A program made the translations under genes and the position numbers. From Paralichthys olivaceus (taxonomy: Eukaryota > Chordata > Actinopteri > Pleuronectiformes > Paralichthyidae), in contig NC_091111.1 in NCBI RefSeq assembly GCF_024713975.1, forward strand, positions 4,153,001-4,217,000: a stretch of DNA of 64,000 nt, in the 5' to 3' direction. Below, one piece after another: positions 36,467 to 50,140 of the stretch. Numbering within the stretch: the stretch's first letter is position 1; every line of letters begins with the position of its first letter. A model generated the notes under the pieces. The model made no database searches. It saw nothing but the letters and a program-made list of their open reading frames with translations, and was not told where the DNA came from.

Positions 36467-38171
36467 GTTCAAATGTTGTAATGTTGTAATTTTGTTGACC
36501 CAAGTGTATTCATTGTATTTGATCATTTGTTTACCAACAAGTATAAAATACTTGAGTTGATAACACACAAATATTTGAAATAATTGTCAGTAAAACTTTA
36601 TTTTTCAACAAACTTAATTTATATCAATTTATTTTTGTGTACCAATTGAAGTAATTAAGTTAGCAAACCTCTTTTTTATGTTGATTTATTAGTAGTTAAT
36701 TCGAGGCTCTCTTATCATAAGTACATCTAATGAGTGTCTACAAAAATATTCCCAAACTTTAACTTGGTGACACTAAACTGAACTGTCTCGTGCTTGCTGC
36801 CTGTAGATTGGTTTCCCAAGAAGCTCCACAACTAATATGATAGATTGACTTTCTTGATTCCAGGGTCTAGTGGCAAATTATATTTTGACAGCATTATTTC
36901 TGAAGTGGAAAATTTATAATTTTGTGAAAAAATAAAGAATGGCACATTTCATATTCTGTGGGAATGACTCATCTTCCTGTGAGTAAAAGTGAAGTGTGTC
37001 CCGGAAATCATGATGGAGTCCATGACGTCCAACCATGATTTATTAGTAATAAGAACTTAGATAATCCAACATAGGAACTGCGCACATTTCCACACACCAC
37101 ACATGCTGCATACTCATGCTCAGCAGCAGTCCTTAATATCTCGCCACAGGCAAACTCGACCAGCGTTCACGGACACAGTGATCCAGGCCAGACAGAAGCA
37201 ACAGGTCACAGATGACGCTAGGGTGCTGCCAGTAACGCCTTCACACAAGGGACATTCTCCTCCCCAGAGTAATCTTTGTGTGTTTCTTTCCCCCTGCTTT
37301 CATAGAGTGGAGCATGATGCAGCTGCCAACTCAGATACGATTCACTGTCCAGGATGTAATTGGCAGAACACTACGCACGTTGCATTGGAGCTGAACCCAG
37401 GAAAGAAAGTGCTGTTTTCACCTCTGATGCAAACTGCTATGACTCTTCCAGGAAAATGTTCTGTCACACTTTCAGTCACAGATTACTCTGTGGCCCACCA
37501 AAAGGACAATATCTCTACCTTTAAAGAAAAACAACATATATCTCTCCCAGCATTTGCATTACATCTTTTTTGATGAATTCATCAGGGAATTACATAAGAC
37601 TATCACTAACTGCTTTCAACATTAAGTGTTTTCATACTATGAATTTGACTGAATGACTCTCATATCATGACGTCAATACACACTACCGGTATTAATCATT
37701 AAATGTCACATAAACCACAAACACCAGTCACTTTCTTTGTGATGTCAAGAGTTTGGTTTCCAAGGTAAACATGGGAGTTTCAACAGATTAAGGCGTATTC
37801 AGTTTAATACAATAAATGATTTTTATTGCAGCATTAAAAACCTCAAAGGACTAAAAAATGGTATCTTCATAACTTACTGTTATAACTGTTGTATTAAATA
37901 AAATAAATTATAATCATAGTGTTGAAATCCTCCCAGTGTCCAGAAATGAAGCCAAAATATACTGGACGCTGGCAACGATGACCTCATTTGGAGCCAAAGT
38001 CTGCGCATTAACGATCGGGGGATGATACTACGGTCATGAGGTCCCACCAAAACATGTGCTTCAAAAATCCACCTGACTGTGCTCTCATAGCAAATGAGTC
38101 TCCTGCCTCAGACATCACCACCACCACCTGCAGCAGTGAGCCTGGGTTAGCCTATTTCATTTGTTTTATGT
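36467..38171. other. Intergenic, no gene seen
   Basis: Contains the longest open frame of the central desert (37103-37573, 156 codons). It has no recognisable domain, signal peptide or compositional bias typical of a protein, so I do not call it a gene. Confidence 0.45.
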
Positions 38172-38478
38172 AGAATAATCCTCATGATGTTTTCACTAGC
38201 TCGTTCCATCTAAATTGTATGAATTGTAGTTTTCTTTACCTCAGAAAAGACCCTTTATATTTAAATACTTTATATTTACATTGAGAGGACCCTCTTTACG
38301 GAGGCCGCCATGTTTCTTACATTAGTTCAGACTGGAACCTTTTGAGTTTTTATGACAATTAAAGGCTACCACAGTTTCTTTTTCATGTTTGGAAGGAGAG
38401 GGTGAGGTGAGGGGTGTTCAGCTCCAACATGCAACTTCAACACTAGATATCACAAAATTCTACACACTGTACCTTTAA
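38172..38478 (+). repeat. TTAA-type MITE, family A, copy B (5'-truncated)
   Basis: Shares 'tctaaattgtatgaattgta', 'ggaaggagagggtgaggtga' and the terminus CTACACACTGTACCTTTAA with the copy at 59659. The first ~60 bp of the element are absent. Confidence 0.65.
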
Positions 38479-40599
38479 TACAATAGCCATACATATACAG
38501 TATAGCCCTCACTGAAAAATGGAATTTGCACAACTATCTATTTTCATTTGTATTTTCTATTCATAATTGAAGACGTGAAGTTTTGTGAAAAGTTTTTCTT
38601 TCTGGAATTAAAACCAGCAGCTGTTCTCACACTTCGGACTCCTGATAGATGACATGAGAGAAAGGGTTGGACTTGACATACAAACATTAACAACAGTGAG
38701 TGCATGCAGCTGCCACATGTTCTTCCTCTATTTAAATAAAGACATCATTTACACAATATATCTTTGAGCTTGTTTAGATTAATATGTTTCTTGGTCTTAA
38801 AAAATGTTTGTATTTAAATTAGACTGCTCACTTGTCATCAAGAATCTGCAAAGGGATCTTGTCATATTTTAGGTTTAACTAAGCCAAAACCTCTCTAGCA
38901 CTACCTGGTGGCTGTCTGTAGTATAGGTCAAAAAGTCTACTTCCTCCACGTTATTGGTTGGGACTTGGACCAAACAAAAAATTAAAAGAGCCCAGCTTAA
39001 ATTTGGATAGTGGGAGGTAGTCGAGACGGGTCATCAATCTATATACAGTTTGTGATTTTCACAGTGAGGTTACAAAAATAGAGCACAAGTCATAATTTAT
39101 TAGATAAACTTTCTCAGTTGACACTCCCTTTGTTCTAATGTTTATTTAAAACCGTTAACATTTCCAAACAGCTACTTTGTGCTGAGGCCGATTTGAGGCA
39201 GCCAACTCTCTGAAGCCTCCAGGGCCTCAGCCTCCTGTAGCCGTGAGATAGACATGATAACACGAGTCGAAGGAAATACAACCAGGAACTACTGTGTTTA
39301 CCAGACAGGAGCGCAGGCCAAGACAAGGAGCACATATTAAAACAAATGCCAAGCATTTCTAGAGGATAGAGCTTGTCATGTGGCTCAACAGTTGGCAAGC
39401 AGCAAAGGAAACGAAGGTCTGAATAAGGTGGAGCCTGTAACACATTGTTAGCATGTATGACATAAGTCAAAGCTTGGGAACAACGGATTAGGTGACACAT
39501 GTTTAATGATGAAGTGACATTTATTCTGATCCAACATATTTTTTGAGTTACTATTCAATTTAAGCATTTCTGTGTTAAAACTTCACTTGCGCAACTTTCT
39601 GTACATTGTTTTGATTTTCAAGCCTTTGTTTGGTCCAACCTCGTAGCGTGGAAACGGACAAATGCTGTTTAAAACCAAAACATACTGGAAACCTAAATCA
39701 CCCAACCTGCTCAACCCACAACGCTGGACGTATAAAGTTAGCAACTAGCTGCTTTGACTTTGTTTTGGGAAATAAAATCCCACATCATAACAGTTTATAA
39801 ATGAGTATTGGTAGGAGGATGCTGCCTTCGGTGATGCTAGAGCCGGAGCCTTTTTTGTGTTGAATGGAAACATGGGAGAGAGTCCTGTGGAACCCCACAG
39901 TAAATTCCTGTTTTCAGTAGCCTATAATGTTTGTTTGGAATCCAGGTAAATCAATAAAATTGTTAAATAAAGAGACGACAAACCAAAGAAAAACTTTACC
40001 CAGCAGCTGTAATTTTCATATGAATTTTCCAAGGAGTATCCAAAACAGATCAGCTATTACCAAATGGCCCTAAAATGCTAACATCACTTTCATCCTCTCA
40101 AGTCCTGCACAGGATCATTCATGTGTCAAACCTTAGGTCAGACAGTGGTCCACTGGGCCTCTGCTCCCTCATTATCACATTGTGCCACTGCCAACATGAC
40201 TTCATCATTGTCCCCTAATGATATCAGTCCTCCAAGGGTGTTTCAGCCCCACAGCTCTTTGTGTTACCTCACTCTGCTGCAAGAAAGCCAAAACAAGATT
40301 TCCATTTCATTATGTCCACTGAATGTTGTTGCTCTCACCCATGAACCGGGCACAATGTTTATACAAGAATACTCCCACTTTATCAGCCTGAAACACAAAC
40401 TGTGCCAAAATACGAAAAGAGTACAACGGTTTCAGTCATGTTGTCTCGCAACCCACTTATTATTCTTCAATGCCTTATTCCTTACAGTCTTTGTAATATA
40501 AAAATTGTTGACCATTAATTAGTACCCCTTTAATATAATTATAAAAAACTTGTGGTACCCAGATGGGACATACAGTATTTTTATATCCATCATCTATTG
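38479..40599. other. Intergenic, no gene seen
   Basis: No coding exon or RNA gene recognised. Confidence 0.45.
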
Positions 40600-40970
40600 T
40601 CATGACTCGCTGTGGCAGATAGAGCCTGCTGGAGCTCTCCTCCCTGATCAGTCTCACCTGCATCCTGTTATCACCTGATTGTCTGTGTGTATTACCCGTG
40701 CGTTCTCCCTCAGGTTGCCAGTTCGTTGTGTGTTCCTCGTGACGCCACTTACCAGCGTTACATCTTCGTGAGTTTTCCTGTAAATGACCATCGCCTGTTT
40801 TTTCCTGCCATGATTCTCTTTGTTTGCTCCCTTGGATACTGCTGCCTTGTTTTTTTCTACCCGTGTACCGACCTGGACTTTAATAAACCACCGTATCTGC
40901 TACTCTGCCTTTTAAACCTTGCATTCTTGGGTCCTCCATCTCTTGGTTCTGATAATCTATAATACTTATC
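40600..40970 (+). repeat. Probable interspersed repeat (non-coding retroelement-like)
   Basis: Contains 'ctgatcagtctcacctgcat', 'cctgattgtctgtgtgtatt', 'gacctggactttaataaacc' and 'ttgcattcttgggtcctcca'. I associate this pattern of short landmarks with an abundant fish repeat ending in an AATAAA-like signal. The open frame at 40687-40962 is incidental. Confidence 0.45.
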
Positions 40971-40984
40971 CTTTGATGGAGTTG

Positions 40985-41225
40985 AAGCCAATCCAAGCAG
41001 AAAATGGGTTAGAGGTGGAGCACAGCCTGGACAGCTCACCAGAATGTCGTGGGGCCAACATAAAGAGACAAATAATCATGCTCACATTCCCGTCTATGGT
41101 CAATTTTAATCTTCATGTCGTAGGACTGTGGGAGGGAGCTGGAGTACCCAGAGCAAATGGAGAACAGGGAAACTCTACACTGAAAGAACCGGACCAAAGC
41201 GGGATTTGAACTGAGAACCATTAGA
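40985..41225 (+). repeat. Dispersed fish repeat ('GGACTGTGGGAGG' family)
   Basis: Landmarks 'gtggagcacagcctggacag', 'tctatggtcaattttaatct', 'gtaggactgtgggagggagc', 'ggagtacccagagcaaa' and 'gggatttgaactgagaacc' match a very common fish interspersed repeat with a tRNA-like end phrase. The copy is diverged. Confidence 0.65.
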
Positions 41226-42334
41226 ACAATGTGCGCCCATGCTAAATTATTTCTCTGTTGATAAATATTAAATCTTACAATCATAGGTGGACACTACACT
41301 ACACAAGCTAGTGTTAACGTTTGAGTTATAAAATATGTTAAGGTCGATGGAGATTCATTATATTCACTTAAATAGAGCCCAAAAAACTCTGTACTTCCGT
41401 TTGTATTTCAGACATGATTTCTGGGTAATGAAGTCTCAGAAACATTTTGTACCCTGTGCAGACATCATTGTTCAAATATCTGTGGCCTTTTTATATATCT
41501 ACATCATATTCAACCCTTGTAATTACATGATTAGTTGAAGTTTAATTTGACTAGAATTGTCTGGACTAAAATATTCCCGGTTTATTATGGTTGCAACCTT
41601 TATATAATATAATCATTTGAATTTTGTATTTTATTCTTATTTTCAAATTTGTTTTGTTCACTTGTTTCTAAACATGATAAAACTACGCCGTCTGTACACA
41701 GTTTTGCATGAGAGCAGCATCATGCAGATGCATGTAGATGCTGGAAATGTGTAGGTATGTATGCATATACTTTTTTTGTAGATTTTTGTTGCTCTGTGTT
41801 ATAAAATATAAATTAAATAATTTGACTTCCATTGTTCTGTGCTCCCATTATTTTATTTTGCCAGTATAAGGTCCAGCTAGAAGGAAACAAGTTTCCAAAC
41901 AGGAACTGCCTCTGCAGGTTGCTTTCTTGCCATGAGCAAAATTTAAAAGAAAGCCAGACAGAGGACAAAAAGTGAAAATAACATGCTCCGTGACTACATA
42001 TATAGGTCAGAGCATTAGGGAGAAGTTTATTTTTACACAGGGGGTTTATGGGGAGGCCTTGCTGTGTGGGAAAACCATGGTCTCAGAAGCAGCAAAGATT
42101 GGTGGGAGTTTCGACCCCCGCCAAGTGCTCATGCTTCCAAGATGAAATTAGAAAAGCCTCTCTGGGAGCCGTCTTTCCCGCAGGTTGTTGATCTCCAACT
42201 ATGACTTTTGGGAACTGGGATTGAGACTTATCCATGCAGATGGTTAATATCCCATTCAGAGACATAATTTTAGTTGAGCTGTCTTACCAGCCCTATAAAT
42301 ACAATATGCCCATATGTGACACAGCACACTGTTG
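41226..42334. other. Intergenic, no gene seen
   Basis: AT-rich, with no coding exon or RNA gene recognised. Confidence 0.45.
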
Positions 42335-42458
42335 TGGGAACTGTTGGGTTTCTCTATGTTAATATTGTTTTAAGGTCTTGACCTTTAAATGCAGAGTGCC
42401 TTGAGATAATGTAAATTATGAATTGGCGCTATATAAATAAAATTGAATTGAATTGAAT
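42335..42458 (+). repeat. L2-type LINE 3' end, second copy
   Basis: Reads 'gggaactgttgggtttctct', 'agagtgccttgagataatg' and 'ggcgctatataaataaaatt' followed by GAATT repeats. Closely similar to the tail of 12480-12815 but lacking its upstream part. Confidence 0.75.
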
Positions 42459-42598
42459 GTGACACAGCAAGAACGTGGAGACAAGAGCACAGGATGTGCT
42501 GGAATAGTTGCCCTGCATGTGGACATGAACAAGGACTGTTGATCCTTTGAAGTTGTGCAAAATCCCTGCGAAACAGTCAGTCCTACAATTTCCCACAC

Positions 42599-42622
42599 GC
42601 ACACACACACACACACACACAC
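42599..42622. repeat. (CA)n microsatellite
   Basis: A short CA run, just after the L2-type tail. Confidence 0.9.
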
Positions 42623-45600
42623 ATTTCTCAGCAGATGCCTCCATGTGTCTGCTGTACAGAAATTTCAGTGAAGTATTACTCTAAGATATTCATATGTCCA
42701 CATACTGTGTATGCACATACACATGAATCATAGATTATTATTACAAGAAGATAAGCTTTTTTTTCTCTGTTACACGCAACATCTATTGCACTCCCTCACG
42801 GAGCTCTCCGAGATATTTTTCCCTCCTAAAAGGTTGACTATTCAAGGGTAAAAGGCAGAGGATGTCGCACCTTGAGATTTGATTTGATATATGTATGCAT
42901 GGGACTATTAATCTGAACACCAGGAGGTTAAAAGCTACACAGGTAGCTGTCCTGTGTAGAGAGAGGCCTAACAAAAGGGTTCAAATAATTTGGATAGGCA
43001 GCGAATTGTTTGTTTAAACCTCATACTGCACTCTGACAACTTGCGTTGCCTTGTGACCAAAGCAAAGTGCCAGGAAAACAATCGGGTGCTCAGTTGTTAT
43101 CACAGGTCTGTGTTGACTTTTGTGTTCCTGTCTGTAGAGCAAAATGTAGAAAAAGGGTCAGATATTCAACGTGTGTGTGTGCACTAGTGTCTTCAGAGCA
43201 TGGGAAGGGGAAACAGCCATACAATGAAAAGCATGTGCTTATACCCTAATCCTCAACTTTTTAACATGGAAATAATTCAATTTCATAATGATGTCATGAA
43301 TGACTTGCTAATCTAAAGAATGCATAAGATCTCTAATGTTTTTGGTACAGTGAATGCATTACTACACTACGACTACAATATGACTATTCTGTCATCGTAG
43401 TGATGTCATTGTGATAGCCTTCCTATGATCATAAATGTTTTTTCAATCTATATAAGCTTAAGGTCGAGTCTATAATCCTATATGATGCAAGAATATCTGC
43501 TATGTATGACATCATTCCTGACTTCTTCATGACATCCGTTATGACCCTTTAAGAGGTTTGTTTGTTCATGTGGCGACCCAACAACACTGCAGAGTACTGA
43601 CTCGGTTTTTCACGATGCAGCCTCACCATGTACAGGGAGAGACACTTGCCAACCATTTATGAATTGAAACCACATGACAGCGTCTGAGCTGCCTGACTAA
43701 AGGGGACGCCCAACAGTGTCAGAAATCCATATAGTCAGATAGTTGTCCGGCACATTGGTAAGTGAGGTATATCATTCAAGTCAACTAATAATAGCAATTA
43801 CTTTTGACTTTGTGTCCAGCATGAGCTGTAGATTGTCTCTCTACTATTTACTGAGAAATCTTCGAAAATCTGTTTGTCAGACATTTTTTTTGTTTACCCT
43901 GATCTTGACCTTTGATTAATCACGTACCATGGTAAAAAAAAAAAAGTCTAAACATGTATTGTTATTTCGTACCCACACACGAACAGGGACGAAAACAATA
44001 CCCTGCTTTCTCTGGCAACGAGCAGGGTATGTGTGTGTGTGCATGTGAAAAGGGAGTGAGAGACTGGAGCGGCCACCTTCGAAAGGTCCAGGGTGTTTGT
44101 TCTTCTTTCTGGGGTCACAGGAAGTTCTGAATATTTCTGTCAGTGTGCCAAGGTGGCCTCCTTGGGTGGAAGGGGGGGTTCCTGTCCATCGCTCCATGCA
44201 TCCATCTATCACCAGGCACCAGCTTTCCAGGTGGAACTGGAAACAGCGAGGAGGAAAACTGAGAGGAAACGCTGGTGTTACTGGGCTTTCTAACGAGGCA
44301 CAGGGGACCCTGAGTTTGTGGCACTGCAAACACAATGAAGTCCATTTTTCATGCAATCAATCTGTCAAAGTCTGCATGTTTGGGCATCAATAATAAAACA
44401 CAGAGCTACTGTCATCCTGTTTTTTAGAAGTGCTTTGCTGAGACAATTTAGTATTATTACTTTCCTGCACAGAAACAGTTTGATGTCAGTTTTTCAGAAG
44501 AGCGGCCACTGCAGCTTTTCAGTCAAAGGTGCAGCAAGAGTGAAATAACATTGACATTCCTCCATTACTAAGTTGTTTCTGTGAACCTGCCAGCAAACCT
44601 GTTGAAAACCAAAACAATGAGCCATGCTTCACACTGTTGAGTATGGGAAGTGATGGCGGAACATTATCAGTTAGTTCACCACGGGTGACCGTGTTTACCT
44701 CCTTGTCTGTGATAAAACCATTGAATCAATTATCTGTGATATGCTAAACGTGAGTTTAACCAGCACAAACTGAGAGGAGAAACAAAAGAGTCATTAAGTG
44801 TTGAGGAGTAGTACCCATACTCTCTCTGCTCCGTGTCCGCTCAGAGTTACATATCACACATAGTCACACACACATGCCCACAGTTCCATTCATACTATAA
44901 TTAGCAATCAAGCAGTCAATGTCAATCTGAGGCTGCATGCATGCACACCTGATTCCATTCCATTTGAGTAAGTGGATTTGTTTTACCTGGAGCATGCGCA
45001 GTCGACGTGTACGGTCAGTTAAAAATAAATTGCAGTAATGTCACAAAAAATACAGTTATCGCTATTTGTGCAGAATAATTTCCACTTCAATAACTGCTTT
45101 TAAGGAGAGCAAATAAAGTCAAGTCAAATTTATTTATGAAGCACTTTCAAAACAGCATTAGGTCTGGAAAACAATACAAGTAAAGGTAAGTAAGTAAAAA
45201 CAGTGCTAGATAAAAAGTACACAAAATTAAAAAGAAGAGACATTACCAGAAGATGGCTGAAGTTTAAAACTTGTTTTTATCATAAGATTAATGAAGTATA
45301 AATGAGTAAGAGTAGAAGCCCCAGTGTAAGGTCAAGGATAGCTTTATCATCAGTGCTGGTGTGTGTCTGTCATCACATTAGATCACATTTTACCACTATG
45401 TAAAACATTTTTGTTTGTTGCGTGTATCTGACAGTGTGTTAACTCACTTCCTTTCTAATGTAAAATACTTTAGAAACAGACTAAACAGCGATGTGTCAAT
45501 AAACTCAACTACGCGTGAACACACCCCTCCACTGTCTTCCATGACATACACTTTCCTCCATTTGGCTTGACATCTACTTCTCTCAAAAAATACACAGACT

Positions 45601-48600
45601 GAGAATAATCTGGCTTTATGTGTGATGATGCAGATGGATTCCGGTGATCACTGTGGCATGAAAAGAGGATTTCCAAAAATTCCAGGCAACAGAGAAGAGT
45701 AGTGGATGCTCTGAGCTGACAGACTTGATGATGATTTACTGCAGAGGCTTTGTAAGGACACAGTAGGATTGGAGTATTAATCAATTACTGAAAACTGTAT
45801 TAAACAGCATAAAACGATATGACAGAACATTTCCTCTCACGTCAGTCTGTTAATTTAAATCATCTTATATATTGGTGCATGGAAGTAAAAGAATTGAGAG
45901 TATTTGATGATGACCTACAACCTGCTACCAATATTGACAGCTAGGAAATTCATTTATTTTCATCATCAGACCAAAAGTCAAAAACAAAGGGAAACACAGT
46001 TTTTGGGCATATTGGTCAGAACAAAGATTGATTAAGCACCAAACAATTTCTCACAAGATAGAATCCAGCTTGCCAGACAGGCTGTTTGTTGTGTGAGGGA
46101 GGAACTGCAGCAAGAAGTGGCTGCTTGTTTCCAAAGGGGCAGCTTCTACTAAGGTTTGTACAGATGCTGCTGTAGCATCGGTTGTATGAGAGCTGGAGAG
46201 TATTCTTTACAAGAGCAAATAACAGCACTGAGGAGTTTTAGTGATGGATAAAATGATTTCGTTTTTCATCCCACTCGCCTCAGCACTTGCGATGGACAGG
46301 TGGTTCAGCGACCACTTACCTAGAGTTGTTTGAAAAGTGTCTGCCCTTTCCCTTCTCAGATTGTTCTATGCAACAAACCATAGTAAATCTATACTTATTT
46401 TCTAGTATAGGTAAGATCCAAATATTCCTCTCATGATTTGGTGGAGACCAAAAATGAGAGCAGGTTCCCCAGGAAAATGGAAGTTGTGGTGCTGCAGCAA
46501 AATGTTAATTGCGACTCAAACTATTTCATGAATGCATATTACAAATGTCTGCTTTCTCTTAGCACCCCCAACTCTGACTGATAAAAAATAATGATAACAA
46601 CTGTAATAATTTACTCACAGACACACGAACAAATATTTTGGGTCCTTATTATTTATTACAATCCTTTGAAGTGAATTACAAAACACTTGATTTTATAGGA
46701 AAACCCAAGTCATATATTTTCATCCAATAATTTCCTGTGTTCAGTGTAAAATATCTTTCATATCATCTGGTAGAGCTTCAGCTCTGTCCCTCAGTGTCAG
46801 TCAAATGAGAAGAAAGAATTATATCCACATACTTAGATGTATTCTCTTTCACCATTTTAATTAACTGTGAATGTACAAAAACATTTTTTTAATAAATGTT
46901 ATGATTTTTAAATTCATAGTTTATTATTTTGCTCCTCTTTTTCTTTTGTTTCATCGCGCATCAGGAATCAAACAGAATCAACCAGGTTGAAAACAAGGAC
47001 ATTAAAGATGACAAAGCTGGAATATAGTTTGCTTTTTTAACCCAAAGTTGTGATATCACGCTGGAGTCCCCAGGGGCATTTCCTGCCATTGAGGCGGTGG
47101 ACCTACCGTTCCACCCCTGCACCGAAACACAGGACATGATTTACACCGTGAATATTTATCTATGTGTCTCTGAAGGTGAAACACAATATCCTCAGGGCAA
47201 GTTCCTCCAAGGTCAGCGAGGGTCAGAGAAGGAAAGCAAGACTCATAACTTTCATAACAGTGACTGGCTGAGATTGAATGACGGCCAAAATATTTACTGG
47301 AACATGTGACCGTACTCGTTTCAATTACAGGTGTCATTAAGATGAGATGGGAGGACTGGTAGAGCTGCTGGGGTGAGCTAGAAAAACAGGGAACTCTGTA
47401 TTAAGAAGAATTCCTTTGTGCGTGCGTGTGTGTCTTTTATCATAGATTATATATAAAGTTGGACGACATGAGAACTCCCAACAGGGGCTGGCTGCAGTAT
47501 AGGTCATAAAATGCCACCTCCATGGTAATGGATGGGACATGGGTCTGTTCTTTAAGACAGTTCTTATCACACTGATGTATAGTCAAGTGTTTATTTTTAA
47601 GTTTGGTTTAAATGACTTATATGATGATATAAAAAATGGTTGAAATATCAGGTCTGACAGCTGAGACTGACTCGCAATTGGTCAAGCGCATGGACCTCAC
47701 TACCAGCGCTCCATAAATACAGAGACTCTCATTTGTATATAGTGGTTGGAAATGGAGGAATGTTGTACTTCCTTCCACAGTGTATGGTGTTCACATTAAA
47801 ACCCCCGATCTGCAGTGTGTGTTCGTGTGTGTAAGGTCATGGGGGAATTAACCTCAGCTCTCTTCCTTTCATCCTCATCCAGGACATGGAAACACCTCCC
47901 TTTTCCTCCTGGGCTGGTGAAAGCTTTCTCCCAGTCTGTGTGGTCCTTAGCTGTATCTTAACCCCCATGAAATATTTCGCTTGTTGGAGCCCACAGGGTT
48001 CATGTTGTTGTGGATGTAGAGGGTGAGGTAGACACAGTGAAGGGAATTTGCTGTGGAAAAATGTCATCAGGTGCAGAAACTACTTTGGAGGTAGACAAAA
48101 TCTCATCACTGAGCCTAATAGTTTGTAATATTAATGCTCCAGTGTTTTGGATTCATCATTATTATTATTTATCTTTTGTCAAAAATTGAGCGTAATATTC
48201 ATAATGATTTTTTGATTCACATATTATCACCTAAAACTAACGCTGTCTTTAGACGTGAACTCAGGAGGAGTTTGTCTTTCACACATGAACAACGCACCAT
48301 GAGATTCTTCGCTGAGACCGGTTCACATCACACAAATCTGCGGAGCGGTCAAATGAGGGGTGCGGCAGGAGGCAGGACATAACAGATTATTTCCACTGAG
48401 ATCGAGTGTTTCTGTTACCACACATTGACACTCCACGTGGCATTAACAATGCCAGAGATTGAATAAAAGTGAATAACAGAAAGTTGGTGGCATTCGGCTT
48501 CATTTGGGGGTTTGTGACCATGGTTCTCCTCTGCATGGTCGATCATAGAATTCAAGGGGGTGCTAACAACATTGTTGTTGCTATGGATCAGCCATTCTCA

Positions 48601-49619
48601 GGGGCCCCTTTTTAGCTTGGGGCCCTAGTCAATTGTTTGCTTTGCCTACCCTGTTGCAAACCCCCTGCCTGGATGTATAAAATCATTTCAGCAGCTTACT
48701 TCTTTACAAAAAAGCACACTCATTCACAAAATTCAACTCAAGAAGTAAAAAGAAAACAAGAAACATTTTTGTGACGTCATCCACACCACTCCCTGCTGTC
48801 TCTATCAATTAGGTTTAGAAAATACAACATAAAAGCCCAGCTCACATTGTACTGTTCTTTCACTTTTGTATTTGTTACACGATATGGGAGTGTTCTCCTT
48901 GTTACTTTAACACAGTCACTGTTTTTTCCTAATTTAATTTCTTCCACATGGCATCAGGTTCAGCTAAAGGGTTGCAAAGCAACTCTGTGTTTGACAGAAG
49001 TTTCTAGTACAACAGGACAGCTCATCCAATGGGGTTTTGTAGAAAAAAAACACATGTTGAACATTAATTAAAATTGTTTTCATCTATGATTTCAACATTT
49101 TAGCATAAACAGTCTATTCTTGTCGGCTCAGTGTAGTTTTATAATACTCTGCTTCATCTAGTGAGATAATGAGGCAGCCCTAGCATTAGTTTGAAAACCA
49201 GCCACACAGAATGAATCTGCAGCAGGTCCATCATCATTATCATCTCATATTACTGAGGACATCACGGCTTATAAAGTGCAGACATGTTATTTCAAACAGC
49301 TATTTGTAACAATTTATTTTACACAACATTATTTAAATGATCATTTTAAGATGCCGGTCATGTTTTTGAAGAAATGACTTTTGAAACACCCTAATTTCAC
49401 TACGGCTGAGTCTTGATGATGGAAACAAACTTTCAGAACCATTGTGAGTTGAATAGCTCCAACTGTATTATTATTTAACATGAATCTGCATTAGCACCAG
49501 TCACTTTGAGAGCAACAGCAGGGTTCAGGTTTAATACTCAGGCTACCTCTCTCACATATCTATGGATTGTCTTTAGGTTTCCAATGTTTTATTATGCTAA
49601 CTCTATACTGCAACTGACT
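42623..49619. other. Intergenic, no gene seen
   Basis: No coding exon recognised. Overlapping open frames on both strands at 43916-44393 and 47056-47570 lack domains and splice structure. A LINE/SINE-tail-like segment in reverse orientation ('tcaaatttatttatgaagca') lies near 45124-45145. 'cttggggccctagtcaattg' near 48617 may be another repeat fragment. Confidence 0.45.
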
Positions 49620-50140
49620 GGGCTACACAAGATGGAAAGGAGGGACTATGCAGAGGTAGACAGCCAAGAAGGGTATCCCAGACATTCTTCTTGCCAACCC
49701 CGCTTTCCAGCTCTACTGGAAGGGACCCAGGAGCTCAACTGACGTGAAGAAGCAACAGCTCTACTCGGGTGTCTGGAATCCTCACCCTATCTCTAAGGCT
49801 TAGCTCAGGAACCTGATACAGAAAATGTATTTTGGCTGCAGGTATTTGCAACCTCAATCTTTCAGTCACTACGCAGAGATGAGGGCTAGACCGTAGATCG
49901 AACATAGACCGGTAAAGTGAAAGCTTTGACCTGCAGTTCAGCTCCTTCACCCCAACATACCGATACAATGCCTGCATTCCTTGGACGGTGCACTGAGCTG
50001 CCTGTCCATCTCATGCTCCATCTTCCCCTCCCTCATAAATACTTAAATTCCTTCACTTTGGGCTGCAACTCACTCCCAACCTAGAGAGAGCAATCCACCA
50101 TTTCCAAGCAGCGGCCTCTGACCTGGCGGAGGCCTTTGTG
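49620..50140 (-). mobile_element. Decayed non-LTR retrotransposon (LINE) reverse-transcriptase fragment
   Basis: Minus-strand translation gives MQALYRYVGVKEL, SKLSLYRSM, VVTERLRLQIPAAK and LSLRDRVRIPDTR. These correspond to the C-terminal segment of a widespread fish LINE polymerase (RALYRTVVVKREL, KLSIYRS, MTERTRSRIQAAE, GLSLRDRVRSSDIRE). The nucleotide similarity extends through 'ctcactcccaacctagagag'. Only this C-terminal part is present, with frame breaks and substitutions, so it is dead. The exact clade is not assigned. Confidence 0.75.

Noticed and set aside
37103-37573. 156-codon open frame in the desert
   Set aside because: No recognisable domain, no promoter or splice context, and composition like random AT/GC-mixed sequence.
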